From the NCBI RefSeq assembly GCF_017848315.1, contig NZ_JAFKEC010000043.1, forward strand, positions 1 through 47,389: a stretch of DNA of 47,389 nucleotides, in the 5' to 3' direction. Below, one piece after another: positions 16,754 to 24,588 of the stretch. The position numbers were made by a program, and so were the translations under genes. This stretch comes from Pseudomonas palmensis (GTDB lineage Bacteria; Pseudomonadota; Gammaproteobacteria; Pseudomonadales; Pseudomonadaceae). Positions within the stretch are counted from its first letter, which is position 1. Each line of letters starts with the position of its first letter. The notes under the pieces were generated by a model. It was not told where the DNA came from and searched no databases. It worked only from the letters and a program-made list of their open reading frames with translations.

Positions 16754-17764
16754 TCAGAACTCCCGGACCTTGCGGCCCAGCAACAACCAGAGAAAGTACG
16801 GCCCGCCGATCACGCTGGTGACCAGGCCGACCGGAATCTCGGCAGGGCTGACCAGGCTGCGCGCCAGGGTGTCGGCAAGCAGCAGCAGAATCGCCCCGCA
16901 CAGCATCGAGGCCGGAATCAGCAGACGGTGGCCCGGCCCGAAGTACAGGCGCAGGCAGTGCGGCACCAGCAGGCCGATGAAGCCGATGATGCCAGTGAGT
17001 GCGACGCACAGGCCCACGCCCAGCGAGGAGGCCAGCACAATGCGATTTTTCAGGCGCTCGGCATTGAGCCCCGCCGCATGGGCAGACACCTCACCCAACT
17101 GGAACAGGTCCAGGTCGGCGGCGCTGCGCACCAGCACCAGCAAGGTCAACGGCAACACCACCAGCGCTACGCTCAGGGTCGACCACTCGGCACTGCCCAG
17201 GCTGCCCATGCCCCACAGGCTCAATTGGCGCAACTGTTCTTCGCTGGCCATGAAGGTCAGCATGCCGCCCACCGCGCCGGTCAGGGTATTGATCACCAGG
17301 CCGGCCAACAGCAGGGTGATGGTCGATTCACGACCTTTGTAGCCGCGCCCGATGCGGAAGATCACCAGCGTTACCAGCAACGCCCCGACAAACCCGGCCA
17401 GAAACTGCCCATACAGCTCCAGGCCGGCAAAACGCCCATTGAACAGCACGATCCAGATCGACACCGCCAACCCCGCACCGCTGGCCTGGCCCAGCAGCGT
17501 GGGGTCGGCCAGCGGGTTGCGAAACAGCCCCTGCATGGCGGTGCCGCCTGCTGCCAGGGTCGAGCCCACCAGCACCGCCAGCAGCAGCCGCGGCAGGCGT
17601 ACCTCGCTCCACACTTGCCATTCCAGCGGCGCGGGCAGATGGCCCAGCAGGATGCGCGGCGACAGGCCGATGCTGCCCACCAGCGAACAAAGGGCCAGCA
17701 AGGCGCACAGGCCGGCCAGCATCAGCAACAGCGTGGGCAATGAGCGGGTGTGCGAGCGCGTCAT
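16754..17764 (-). CDS. hmuU: Heme ABC transporter permease HmuU/PhuU
   Basis: A 336-residue polytopic inner-membrane permease of the FecCD/BtuC family. Typical motifs are RLPRLLLAVLVGSTLAAGG, GLFRNPLADPTLLGQASGAG, and GFIGLLVPHCLRLYFGPGHR with the ATPase-coupling loop. About ten membrane helices are expected. Its start overlaps the end of hmuT by four bases, and hmuV follows immediately. It forms the translocation channel for heme delivered by HmuT. Confidence 0.92.
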   Translation of the reverse strand: MTRSHTRSLPTLLLMLAGLCALLALCSLVGSIGLSPRILLGHLPAPLEWQVWSEVRLPRLLLAVLVGSTLAAGGTAMQGLFRNPLADPTLLGQASGAGLAVSIWIVLFNGRFAGLELYGQFLAGFVGALLVTLVIFRIGRGYKGRESTITLLLAGLVINTLTGAVGGMLTFMASEEQLRQLSLWGMGSLGSAEWSTLSVALVVLPLTLLVLVRSAADLDLFQLGEVSAHAAGLNAERLKNRIVLASSLGVGLCVALTGIIGFIGLLVPHCLRLYFGPGHRLLIPASMLCGAILLLLADTLARSLVSPAEIPVGLVTSVIGGPYFLWLLLGRKVREF

Positions 17765-18597
17765 GGGAACAGCGCCCCGGCATCACGGCGCAGTTGCAGC
17801 ATGGCCGCCACGGTGCGTGGGCCCAGGTTGAGCAGCGCCTGATCGTCCACCTGCACCAGGCGCCGGTGCTGACCGGCCGGGGTCAGCGCCAGGCCGCCGA
17901 GCTTCCACAGGTTGTCCTCGCCGCCCAGGGCCTGCAACCCGGCGCGGCTGATGATCACGAAATCCGGTGCAAGCGACACCATCGCTTCGGCCGCCACCTG
18001 CTTGTAGGCACTGAACGGCGCGCAGTTCTCGATGCCCGCCTGCTCCAGTGCGGCATGGGCTTCGGTGCCGCGTCCCATGATCAGCGGGATCATGCCCGCT
18101 CGATTGAAGATGAACAGCGCCCTGGGGCCCTTGAGCGGCGCCAGTGCAGCCAGCTCGGCGGCCAGACGTTGCTGCTCTGCAACCAGCGGCTGGCTCAGGG
18201 CTTCACGGTCGAAGGCCTTGGCCACCTGTTCTATCTTGCGTGGGATATCGGCGATGCGCTTGCCCCTGGGCACTTCGATGACCTCGACGCCCACGGTATC
18301 CAGCTGGCGCAGCACCACGGCCGGACGCGCCGCATCGCTGAGCACCACCCGCCGCGGATGCAGGCTCAGGATGCCTTCGGACGACAACTGGCGCAGATAG
18401 CCCACCGACGGCAAGCGAGCCACTTCGGGTGGGTAGTGACTGGAATCGTCACGCCCCACCAACCGCGAAGTGGCCTGCAACTGCGCGGCAATCTCGGCCA
18501 GGTCGTTGCCGATGACCAATGTGTCGGCCTGATCGGCATGCACGGGCGCTGTACCTATTAAAAGAAGCAGGCACACACTCAGCAGCCGAGCGCTCAT
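17761..18597 (-). CDS. hmuT: Periplasmic heme-binding protein HmuT/PhuT
   Basis: A 278-residue periplasmic binding protein of the BtuF-like fold with a cleavable signal peptide (MSARLLSVCLLLLIGTAPVHA). It contains the family motif PSVGYLRQLSSEGILSLHP; the tyrosine there corresponds by position to the heme-ligating tyrosine of PhuT/ShuT (alignment by eye). It hands heme to HmuU. It overlaps hmuS upstream and hmuU downstream by four bases each, indicating tight translational coupling. Confidence 0.9.
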   Translation of the reverse strand: MSARLLSVCLLLLIGTAPVHADQADTLVIGNDLAEIAAQLQATSRLVGRDDSSHYPPEVARLPSVGYLRQLSSEGILSLHPRRVVLSDAARPAVVLRQLDTVGVEVIEVPRGKRIADIPRKIEQVAKAFDREALSQPLVAEQQRLAAELAALAPLKGPRALFIFNRAGMIPLIMGRGTEAHAALEQAGIENCAPFSAYKQVAAEAMVSLAPDFVIISRAGLQALGGEDNLWKLGGLALTPAGQHRRLVQVDDQALLNLGPRTVAAMLQLRRDAGALFP

Positions 18598-19538
18598 TGC
18601 CCCGCCTCCAACCGATCGAGCAACTCGCGCCAGGCTGGCTGTTCGGGCTGCCCGGCAGGGCGACGCCCGAACAGTTGCACGATCAGGCGCTGCTCGGCAT
18701 CGAAGATCTCCAGGCTGTTGACCCCGCCTACGGCATTGGGTTTGTACACGCGCCAGGCTTCGGCTTCGACAGTGTCACGTATGCCGAAACGGGTTGGTGC
18801 GGCGTCACCGTCACCCGGCATGTCGAACACCAGGCTGTCGCCCTGCCGCGTGGCGCTGTCGAGCTTGCCGGTGTAGATCTGCGTGGAGCCGGGGCTATAG
18901 ATGAAGACCATCAGTTCCAGCCCGCTGTCGGCCAGTTGCCCGAGCAGCGCCGCAGTGCCCGCGCTGCCGATACGCCGGGCAAACTGCGGGGCCACGCCCT
19001 GGTTGCCCTGATAGCGGGTCAGGCCATGACGCTTGAGCAGCGCGAAGTGGTCATGCACATCCCCCATCGCTGCCCAGTCGTCAACCAGCCCGGCGACCTG
19101 TACATCTTGTTTGACCAGCGCCTCGCGCGGTGTGAAGTGCGGGTGCTCCAGGCTGCCCTGGGCATACAGCTCGGCCCACGCCTGCAGGTTCGAGCCGGGT
19201 AGCGACGCCAGGCGCAACAGCGGCGCGGCATGCCGGTCGAACACCCTCAGCTCGAAATCACCAGCGGCCTGGCCACGGGTGAGGCACAGCCAGTGCCAGG
19301 CGCGCAGGTTCAGGCGCAGGTCCAGGCCATCTTCGCCAAGCACCAGACCGACCTGGGCAACATCGTCCGACCTTGGGAAGCGCCCCACCTGGTCGAGGAA
19401 TGCATGACTGGCCTGGGTCATGACCCTGAGCGGGCCAAGGTGATACAGCCGGGCCGCCACTTCGGCGGCAGGCAGGGCGAGGCTGAGGCAGTCTTGCCCA
19501 AGGTGTTGGCGGAGGTCGCTGGCAGTAATAGCAGGCAT
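18594..19538 (-). CDS. hmuS: Heme-handling cytoplasmic protein HmuS/PhuS
   Basis: A 314-residue cytoplasmic protein of the HemS/ChuS/PhuS family, which binds incoming heme and delivers or degrades it. Two family repeats are visible: an N-terminal one (residues about 1-150) and a C-terminal one beginning near WAAMGDVHDHFALLKRHGLTR and continuing to VFIYSPGSTQIYTG. It is somewhat shorter than the usual 340-355 residues. The start at 19538 (MPAITASDLRQHLG) fits the family; a longer frame to 19700 overlaps the chaN gene and is rejected. It is located between chaN and hmuT in the operon. Confidence 0.85.
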   Translation of the reverse strand: MPAITASDLRQHLGQDCLSLALPAAEVAARLYHLGPLRVMTQASHAFLDQVGRFPRSDDVAQVGLVLGEDGLDLRLNLRAWHWLCLTRGQAAGDFELRVFDRHAAPLLRLASLPGSNLQAWAELYAQGSLEHPHFTPREALVKQDVQVAGLVDDWAAMGDVHDHFALLKRHGLTRYQGNQGVAPQFARRIGSAGTAALLGQLADSGLELMVFIYSPGSTQIYTGKLDSATRQGDSLVFDMPGDGDAAPTRFGIRDTVEAEAWRVYKPNAVGGVNSLEIFDAEQRLIVQLFGRRPAGQPEQPAWRELLDRLEAGQ

Positions 19539-19566
19539 GTGGGGATTCCTTGTGAGCAGAAAAGGT

Positions 19567-20499
19567 TCAGTGAAGGGCTGGCTGCAAGGGCGCGTCGCAG
19601 CTGGCAGCCGCCGGGGCAAGCGCAACGCCGTCGCCCTCCTGGCTGGGCAGCAGCCACACGAAGTCGGCATCCTGCACGGCTGGGGCCTGGCCCTCCTCAC
19701 CCAGCACCAGCACCTTCAAACCTGGATCGCGCGCGCCATGCCTGAGGTACTGGGGCGCGCCCTGGGACTTGAGGGTGTGCAGCACACCGGCGAACAACAG
19801 GCGCGGGGCCGGCGCGGCGTCGAGCACCTGGGCCATGCGCCGGTCGCGACCGTGCTGAGTGGCGAGCATGGCGTTCAGTCGCGGCAGGTCGATCTCGCCA
19901 CAGTGCATCTGCACGATGCGCTGACGTTGCACCTCGGCGATTGCCGCTTGCGGAAACAGGCTGGCCGCATCCGCGGGCGCGTCGGCTGCCACCTGCTTGC
20001 GTTCGCGGGAAGACAGGTTGCCGGCCAGCACCGGTGCCGGGGCCTGCATCAGTGCCTGCATCAACGGGCCGTATTGCTCCCAGCTCCAGCGCTCATCCCA
20101 CTGCATGATCTTGCGCAGACGCGCCAGCCGCACGCGGTTGCCTGCGCCCAGCCACGTCTGCACATCGCCAACCGGGCGCTGCTGATCGCTATCGAGCATC
20201 TCGAGCACCACGGCGCCTTGCTGGCGCCGCTCGGCCAGGCCGGTGGCCAGCCACTGCTCGATCAGGTGATGAGCCACGTTGTCGTGGGTCTCCCCCACCA
20301 TCACCGTGGGGGCTTGCGCCAGTACGTCGAGCAATTGCCCGGCATCGATCTGCTGGCCGCTGCGCACATCAACGATCGCGCCCCAGCCGGGGATGTTGGC
20401 TTCGACACGGGCATAGGCGGTCTGGGCCGGCGGCGCATTGACCGTGGCGCAGCCGACGAGCAGGGCAAGGCACGCCCCAAGCAGGCAGTTCGTGTACAT
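19567..20499 (-). CDS. ChaN-family (PhuW-like) lipoprotein
   Basis: A 310-residue predicted lipoprotein (signal peptide with lipobox LLVGC) of the ChaN/DUF399 family. Family landmarks are VMVGETHDNVAHH near the N-terminus, VLEML, and FAGVLHTLKSQGAPQYL near the C-terminus. ChaN of Campylobacter binds heme at a dimer interface, and PhuW is the homologue in the P. aeruginosa phuSTUVW operon, so a periplasmic-face or outer-membrane heme-handling role is inferred. It lies 17 bases after the receptor gene and 28 before hmuS. Confidence 0.85.
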   Translation of the reverse strand: MYTNCLLGACLALLVGCATVNAPPAQTAYARVEANIPGWGAIVDVRSGQQIDAGQLLDVLAQAPTVMVGETHDNVAHHLIEQWLATGLAERRQQGAVVLEMLDSDQQRPVGDVQTWLGAGNRVRLARLRKIMQWDERWSWEQYGPLMQALMQAPAPVLAGNLSSRERKQVAADAPADAASLFPQAAIAEVQRQRIVQMHCGEIDLPRLNAMLATQHGRDRRMAQVLDAAPAPRLLFAGVLHTLKSQGAPQYLRHGARDPGLKVLVLGEEGQAPAVQDADFVWLLPSQEGDGVALAPAAASCDAPLQPALH

Positions 20500-20516
20500 G
20501 AGAGGGTCCTGTGGGG

Positions 20517-22925
20517 TCAGTATTCGAACGTGACGCCGAACGAGGTGGTACGACCACGCCCGGTACCGCGGTCCAGTGAGGCGGACATGATCGAGTCCAC
20601 CGAGGCGTTGTAGCTGTAGGTCTTGTTCTCCACGTTCTCGACGTTGAAGAACAGGCTGACGTTCTGCTGCACCTGCCAGCTGCCGTAAAGGTCCCAGATC
20701 ACGCCGGTGGACTGTGTCTTCCTGGTTTCGTACCAGTCCCAGCTTTCTTCGGCAGGGCCGGAGTACTCGCCGCGGGCGCCGAGCACCACGCGCTCGTCGA
20801 ACCAGCGCGTGCCCAGGTCGAGGGTCCAGTAGCGGTCGGGCTGGCTGTTGATGTCTTCGAGTTCGATGCCCGAGGTGGTCGGCGCCTTGGTGGTGGCGCG
20901 GGTCCAGGAGAGGTTGGCGTAGACGAAGCCTGCGTCGTAGCGGCCCTCGATCTCGTAGCCGCTCATGCGCACCTGCTCGGGCCAGTTGACCCAGTTGGCC
21001 TTGGCCGAGTATTCGCCGTCGTCATCGACGATGTCGAACGACTGCGGGGTGATATAGCCGTCGATCTTGCTGATGAAGCGGTTGACCTTGAGCTGGGCGT
21101 AGTCGTTGCTGCTGAACAGCCCGGCGCGACTGAGATTGAAGCCGAACTCGTAGTTGGTGGAGCGCTCCTGGCGCAGGTAGGGGTTGGCCCCCACGCCGTC
21201 GGCATCGCTGGCATCGGCGGTCATCGGTACCTTCTCGAAGAACATCTCCTGCACCCGCGGTGCACGCGAGGTGCGCGACCAGCTGGTGTAGAGCTGCATC
21301 CAGTCATAGGGCTTTACGGCAAAGCCGATACGCGGGTTGAAGCTGTGCTCGCGGCGGGTGATGTCCACATCGCCCCCGCCGATACCCGTGCACTCGCGCA
21401 AAATCGAGCACTTGGGCACGTGGCCGCTGACCTTGTAGCCGTCGTAGTGCATGCCCAGGGTCATGGCATAGATGTCGTAGTCCAGCTCCAGGGTACTGAA
21501 CAGGCTTTCGGTCTGCTGCTTGCCTTCGGGGTTGGCCCCGCGTTTTTCCGGCGTGTCGGCAACGAAGTCGTCGGTGTAGTAGCGCATGCCGTTGCTCCAG
21601 CTCGCTTCCACCGGGCCGAAGTTGAAACGGCTGAGGTTGGTGAAGTCGAAACCGTGGGCATCGTCGTGGGTCTTGCGGCCGATGAAGGTGGATTCCTCCA
21701 CCGGCGGGTAATCGAGCTGGGTCTTGTTCTGGTAGGCGTTGACCGTCAGGTTCACCCATTCGTTGTAGGGCGTGTAGGCGTACTTGGCGCGGTAGGTTTC
21801 GTTGCGCAGTTCCCATGGGTAGTTGTGGTAGAACTCGTTGCGGTACTGCACGCCGCTGAGGTCCAGGCGGTGCAGGTCGTTGGGCTGCAGGCGCACCTTG
21901 AGCAGGCCCGAGCGCGGGCTCTGCTTGGTGGTGTCGTAGTGGTTTTCCTGGCCGGAGCTGGTCTTGTATTCGCCGGTTTGCGAACTGCTGGCGGCGGCGA
22001 CGATGCCGTACACGCCCTCGCTATCCTCGGGACGGGTTCGTGCGCCAGCGGCGAGCATGCGCGTGTTGCCGTAACCGTTGTTGCCGGTGCGGTAGGTGCT
22101 GCGCACACCCACACGGTGGTCGGGCTTGACGATGTCGTCGATATCGAAGGTGCGGAAGTTGGCAGTGCCCCCCAGGGTATTGGCCCCTTCGGCGCCGTCC
22201 ACCGCGCCGCGCTGCACATCGACACCGGCCAGCAGGTTGGGGTCGACGAAGGCCATCGGCCCGCCCGAACCGTGACCGGCGTTGTTGCGGAAGGTCTGGG
22301 TCACGCCGTCGATCATGGTGTTGACCCGCCCCAGGCCCGACAGCCCGCGGATGTTCACCGAAACCCCGGGCTGGCTGCGTGAATGCAGGGTGTAGGTACC
22401 GGGCATGGAACGCACCAGGCTGTTGAGGTCCTGGCGTTCGGCGTGCACTTCGCGGCTGCTGCGGATCACGCCCGGGCGCTCGCCCAGTGCATTGACCAGC
22501 GTGGGGCCCACCTCCAGTGCGCTGCGGCTCTGTTCATCGGCGCGCAGCACGAAGCTCTTGTCCTTGAGCTGCACGATGCGCAGCCCGGTACCCATCAGCA
22601 GCAGGTCGAAGGCTTCCTTGCGGTTGTACTCGCCATCCAGGCCCTGGGTCTGGCGCTTGTCAGTCAGCTCCGGGGCAAAGGTCAGCATCACGCCGGTGGC
22701 GCCCGCCAACTGGTTGAGTGCGGGCGCCAGCGGGCCTGCCGCAATCTGGTAATGCTTGCGTACAGCTGCGTGCTGAGCGGTGGGCGCCTCCATGGGCGCC
22801 GCCATTGCAACGCTGGCACCACTGACGGCAAGCGCCAGCACAGTAAGCGCGCCCTGCGCCGCCTTGAAAACACGGTGCCTGTCGGGCTGCTGGCCTGGAT
22901 TTACGGTCGGCGCGATGCGTTTCAC
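20517..22925 (-). CDS. TonB-dependent heme receptor with N-terminal STN signalling domain (HxuA/HasR-like)
   Basis: An 802-residue outer-membrane receptor. After a long signal peptide comes a STN domain (YQIAAGPLAPALNQLAGATGVMLTF) that signals to FecR. The plug domain follows (LNSLVRSMPGTYTLHSRSQPGVSVNIRGLSG is split here by position only), then a 22-strand barrel ending in aromatic FEY. A FRAP-like box (SRAPRVQEMFF) and an NPNL-like box (NPYLRQER), typical of heme receptors, are present, but no histidine lies between them. The GTG at 22925 is chosen because AGGGAG lies at the right distance; another GTG at 22970 lacks one. It heads the heme operon and has a Fur-box-like site upstream. Confidence 0.85.
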   Translation of the reverse strand: MKRIAPTVNPGQQPDRHRVFKAAQGALTVLALAVSGASVAMAAPMEAPTAQHAAVRKHYQIAAGPLAPALNQLAGATGVMLTFAPELTDKRQTQGLDGEYNRKEAFDLLLMGTGLRIVQLKDKSFVLRADEQSRSALEVGPTLVNALGERPGVIRSSREVHAERQDLNSLVRSMPGTYTLHSRSQPGVSVNIRGLSGLGRVNTMIDGVTQTFRNNAGHGSGGPMAFVDPNLLAGVDVQRGAVDGAEGANTLGGTANFRTFDIDDIVKPDHRVGVRSTYRTGNNGYGNTRMLAAGARTRPEDSEGVYGIVAAASSSQTGEYKTSSGQENHYDTTKQSPRSGLLKVRLQPNDLHRLDLSGVQYRNEFYHNYPWELRNETYRAKYAYTPYNEWVNLTVNAYQNKTQLDYPPVEESTFIGRKTHDDAHGFDFTNLSRFNFGPVEASWSNGMRYYTDDFVADTPEKRGANPEGKQQTESLFSTLELDYDIYAMTLGMHYDGYKVSGHVPKCSILRECTGIGGGDVDITRREHSFNPRIGFAVKPYDWMQLYTSWSRTSRAPRVQEMFFEKVPMTADASDADGVGANPYLRQERSTNYEFGFNLSRAGLFSSNDYAQLKVNRFISKIDGYITPQSFDIVDDDGEYSAKANWVNWPEQVRMSGYEIEGRYDAGFVYANLSWTRATTKAPTTSGIELEDINSQPDRYWTLDLGTRWFDERVVLGARGEYSGPAEESWDWYETRKTQSTGVIWDLYGSWQVQQNVSLFFNVENVENKTYSYNASVDSIMSASLDRGTGRGRTTSFGVTFEY

Positions 22926-22992
22926 GTGAAGCTCCCTGGAACGTTGCAATGGTCTTGCAATAGAGGTCACGTGAGGCAGTCAAAAAGGGAAA

Positions 22993-23007
22993 TGAAAATC
23001 AGTATTA
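22993..23007 (-). promoter_or_regulatory. Fur-box-like site upstream of the heme receptor operon
   Basis: TGAAAATCAGTATTA matches 11 of 14 positions of the 7-1-7 Fur consensus. It sits in an AT-rich stretch 68 bases before the receptor start. Confidence 0.55.
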
Positions 23008-23193
23008 TTTTTAAAATCATTCATCAGTATGCGCGCGGATAAATGTTGGAACAGTTCTGCCCGTGATGTTCACGCGCCTACGGCGCAAAGGACGCTATGC
23101 TTGCAGGGCCTTCCGTTGACGAACGGTGCCACAGCACCCGCACACGGAACGGCCGACTCGAGTGGCAGGGAGGCCGTGATAAAGGAACCGCAC

Positions 23194-23379
23194 ATGGAAA
23201 AATACCGATTGGCCGCTGCGCAGCTCGACGAGAGCCTCAGCAGAATTCGCGAACAACGCGATCACCTCCTCGCCCTGGGGGAGGCGGAGCAAGCCGCTCC
23301 ACTCACCAGAATCCTCAACATCGTTCGACTGGAGCTTGAGCTGTCACCGGTAGGTGGGCCCAAGGCGACCAGGCACTGA
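23194..23379 (+). CDS. Small helical protein of unknown function (61 aa)
   Basis: A 61-residue frame starting MEKYRLAAAQLDESLSRIRE, with Shine-Dalgarno AAAGGA seven bases before the ATG and a good terminator 21 bases after the stop. The composition is that of an amphipathic helix or coiled coil with many Leu, Glu and Arg. No family is recognised. The open frame extends upstream to 23029, but that part looks non-coding. It could be a real small gene or a leader; signal and terminator favour a gene. Confidence 0.5.
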   Translation: MEKYRLAAAQLDESLSRIREQRDHLLALGEAEQAAPLTRILNIVRLELELSPVGGPKATRH

Positions 23380-23399
23380 CGCGAGGGCACTGAAACGCG

Positions 23400-23425
23400 A
23401 AAGCCACCTTGATAGGTGGCTTTTC
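23400..23425 (+). terminator. Rho-independent terminator of the 61-aa gene
   Basis: AAAGCCACCT, loop TGAT and AGGTGGCTTTT followed by CTGTT. Confidence 0.75.
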
Positions 23426-23479
23426 TGTTCTATAGAGTGGCGCGTCGCTTGATAGCCCTACTCTCCTGGACCCTGCCCC

Positions 23480-23872
23480 ATGACTGATCGCCAGATTATC
23501 GTCCCCGACGAGATGAAATTGCTTTGCGAGCGTGCTGGTTATGCCCCCGCGGTAAAGGTGGGCAGAACCCTGTACTGCGCCGGGCAGGTGGGTCGAACGC
23601 CGGAGCTGGAGGTGATTGAAGACCCGGAGCAGCAGTTTCTGGCGGCCTGGGAAAACCTTCGCCTCGTGCTCGCGGCGGGCGGTTGCGGGTTTGACGACGT
23701 GGTCGAAATGACGACCTATCACATCGACATGCAACGCCATATGCCGCTGTTCAGGAGCGTGAAGGACAAGGTCTTTCCAAGGGGCACCTGTGCATGGACC
23801 TGCATAGGCGTCAGCGAACTCGCCCGACCAGGGTTGCTGGTGGAGATCAAGTGCATTGCGGTGCAGCGGTAG
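23480..23872 (+). CDS. RidA/YjgF/Rid-family deaminase-like protein
   Basis: A 130-residue cytoplasmic protein of the Rid family, which in the RidA subgroup hydrolyses reactive enamine/imine intermediates from PLP enzymes. It shows the family core TLYCAGQVGRTP, the central VLAAGGCGFDDVVEMTTYHID, and the C-terminal SELARPGLLVEIKCIAV. The arginine in ARPG aligns with the catalytic Arg105 of E. coli RidA, and the glutamate in VEIK is also conserved. The subgroup (RidA versus Rid4-7) cannot be settled by eye. It is a single gene between the heme operon and the tRNA cluster. Confidence 0.85.
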   Translation: MTDRQIIVPDEMKLLCERAGYAPAVKVGRTLYCAGQVGRTPELEVIEDPEQQFLAAWENLRLVLAAGGCGFDDVVEMTTYHIDMQRHMPLFRSVKDKVFPRGTCAWTCIGVSELARPGLLVEIKCIAVQR

Positions 23873-23903
23873 GTGCGGGTAAGGAGTAGAAGCCCAGAAA
23901 CGA

Positions 23904-23928
23904 AAAAAGCCGCTCAAGGCGGCTTGTT
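23904..23928 (-). terminator. Terminator of the tRNA operon (possibly bidirectional)
   Basis: AAGCCGC and GCGGCTT pair around TCAAG. On the minus strand the stem is followed by six Ts, so it ends the tRNA-Arg-His-Leu transcript. It also lies 30 bases past the Rid-family gene on the plus strand. Confidence 0.75.
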
Positions 23929-23971
23929 CCGGGCTTCAACGCACTTCAGCGAAGGGCGGTGAAAGCATCTA

Positions 23972-24056
23972 TGGTGCGGACGAAGAGACTCGAACTCTTA
24001 CAGCTTGCGCCGCTGGAACCTAAATCCAGTGTGTCTACCAATTTCACCACGTCCGC
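23972..24056 (-). tRNA. tRNA-Leu (UAG)
   Basis: An 85-base class II tRNA with encoded CCA. The anticodon loop TTTAGGT contains TAG, the acceptor stem is GCGGACG with CGTCCGC, and the T arm has GAGTTCGAGTCTC. It is the last gene of a three-tRNA operon. Confidence 0.96.
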
Positions 24057-24109
24057 GTGAAGCTTTTAAAGCAAAGGCGCCGGATTTTCATCGGGCGCCT
24101 TTTAGAATA

Positions 24110-24185
24110 TGGGGTGGACGATGGGGATCGAACCCACGACAACAGGAGTCACAATCCTGTGCTCTACCAACTGAGCTACGCCCAC
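24110..24185 (-). tRNA. tRNA-His (GUG)
   Basis: A 76-base tRNA with acceptor stem GTGGGCG/CGTCCAC, anticodon GTG in ATTGTGACT, T arm GTGGGTTCGATCCC, and encoded CCA. Confidence 0.96.
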
Positions 24186-24226
24186 CATATTGCTTTACTG
24201 ATTTTACTTGTGCCAGCTGCCTGTAT

Positions 24227-24303
24227 TGGCGCACCCGGCAGGACTCGAACCTGCGACCATCCGCTTAGAAGGCGGATGCTCTATCCAGCTGAGCTACGGG
24301 CGC
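24227..24303 (-). tRNA. tRNA-Arg (UCU)
   Basis: A 77-base tRNA with acceptor stem GCGCCCG/CGGGTGC, anticodon TCT in CTTCTAA, T arm GCAGGTTCGAGTCCTGC, and encoded CCA. It is the first gene of the tRNA operon; the 285 bases between it and folD hold both promoters, and no other gene is seen. Confidence 0.96.
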
Positions 24304-24588
24304 ATATTTAATCTGCTTTCTGTTAGGATTACAAATTAACTTTTAGTCATACCGAACAAGCTATCAAAACCACTTATTCTGCCTGACCTTGCTAACCAGT
24401 GCTAGGCTCTGCCCGACAAGTGCGATGAATGTTATAGACGAGCGGCAAAGTCGTCAACACCTTTTTGAAAAAAATTCATTTTATTTAAGGGGTTAGGGGA
24501 ATTGCCAGACCAAGCGCCTTTGCCCTGCGCCCCGGTCATGCGAGAATGCGCGCTCTTTTTATTCCCTCTCGATGGTTAATCACGCGTC

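Noticed and set aside
23972..24056. tRNA-Leu 3' end as attachment site of an integrative element
   Set aside because: No direct repeat of its 3' end was seen elsewhere in the window and no integrase gene is present, although a repeat outside the window cannot be excluded.
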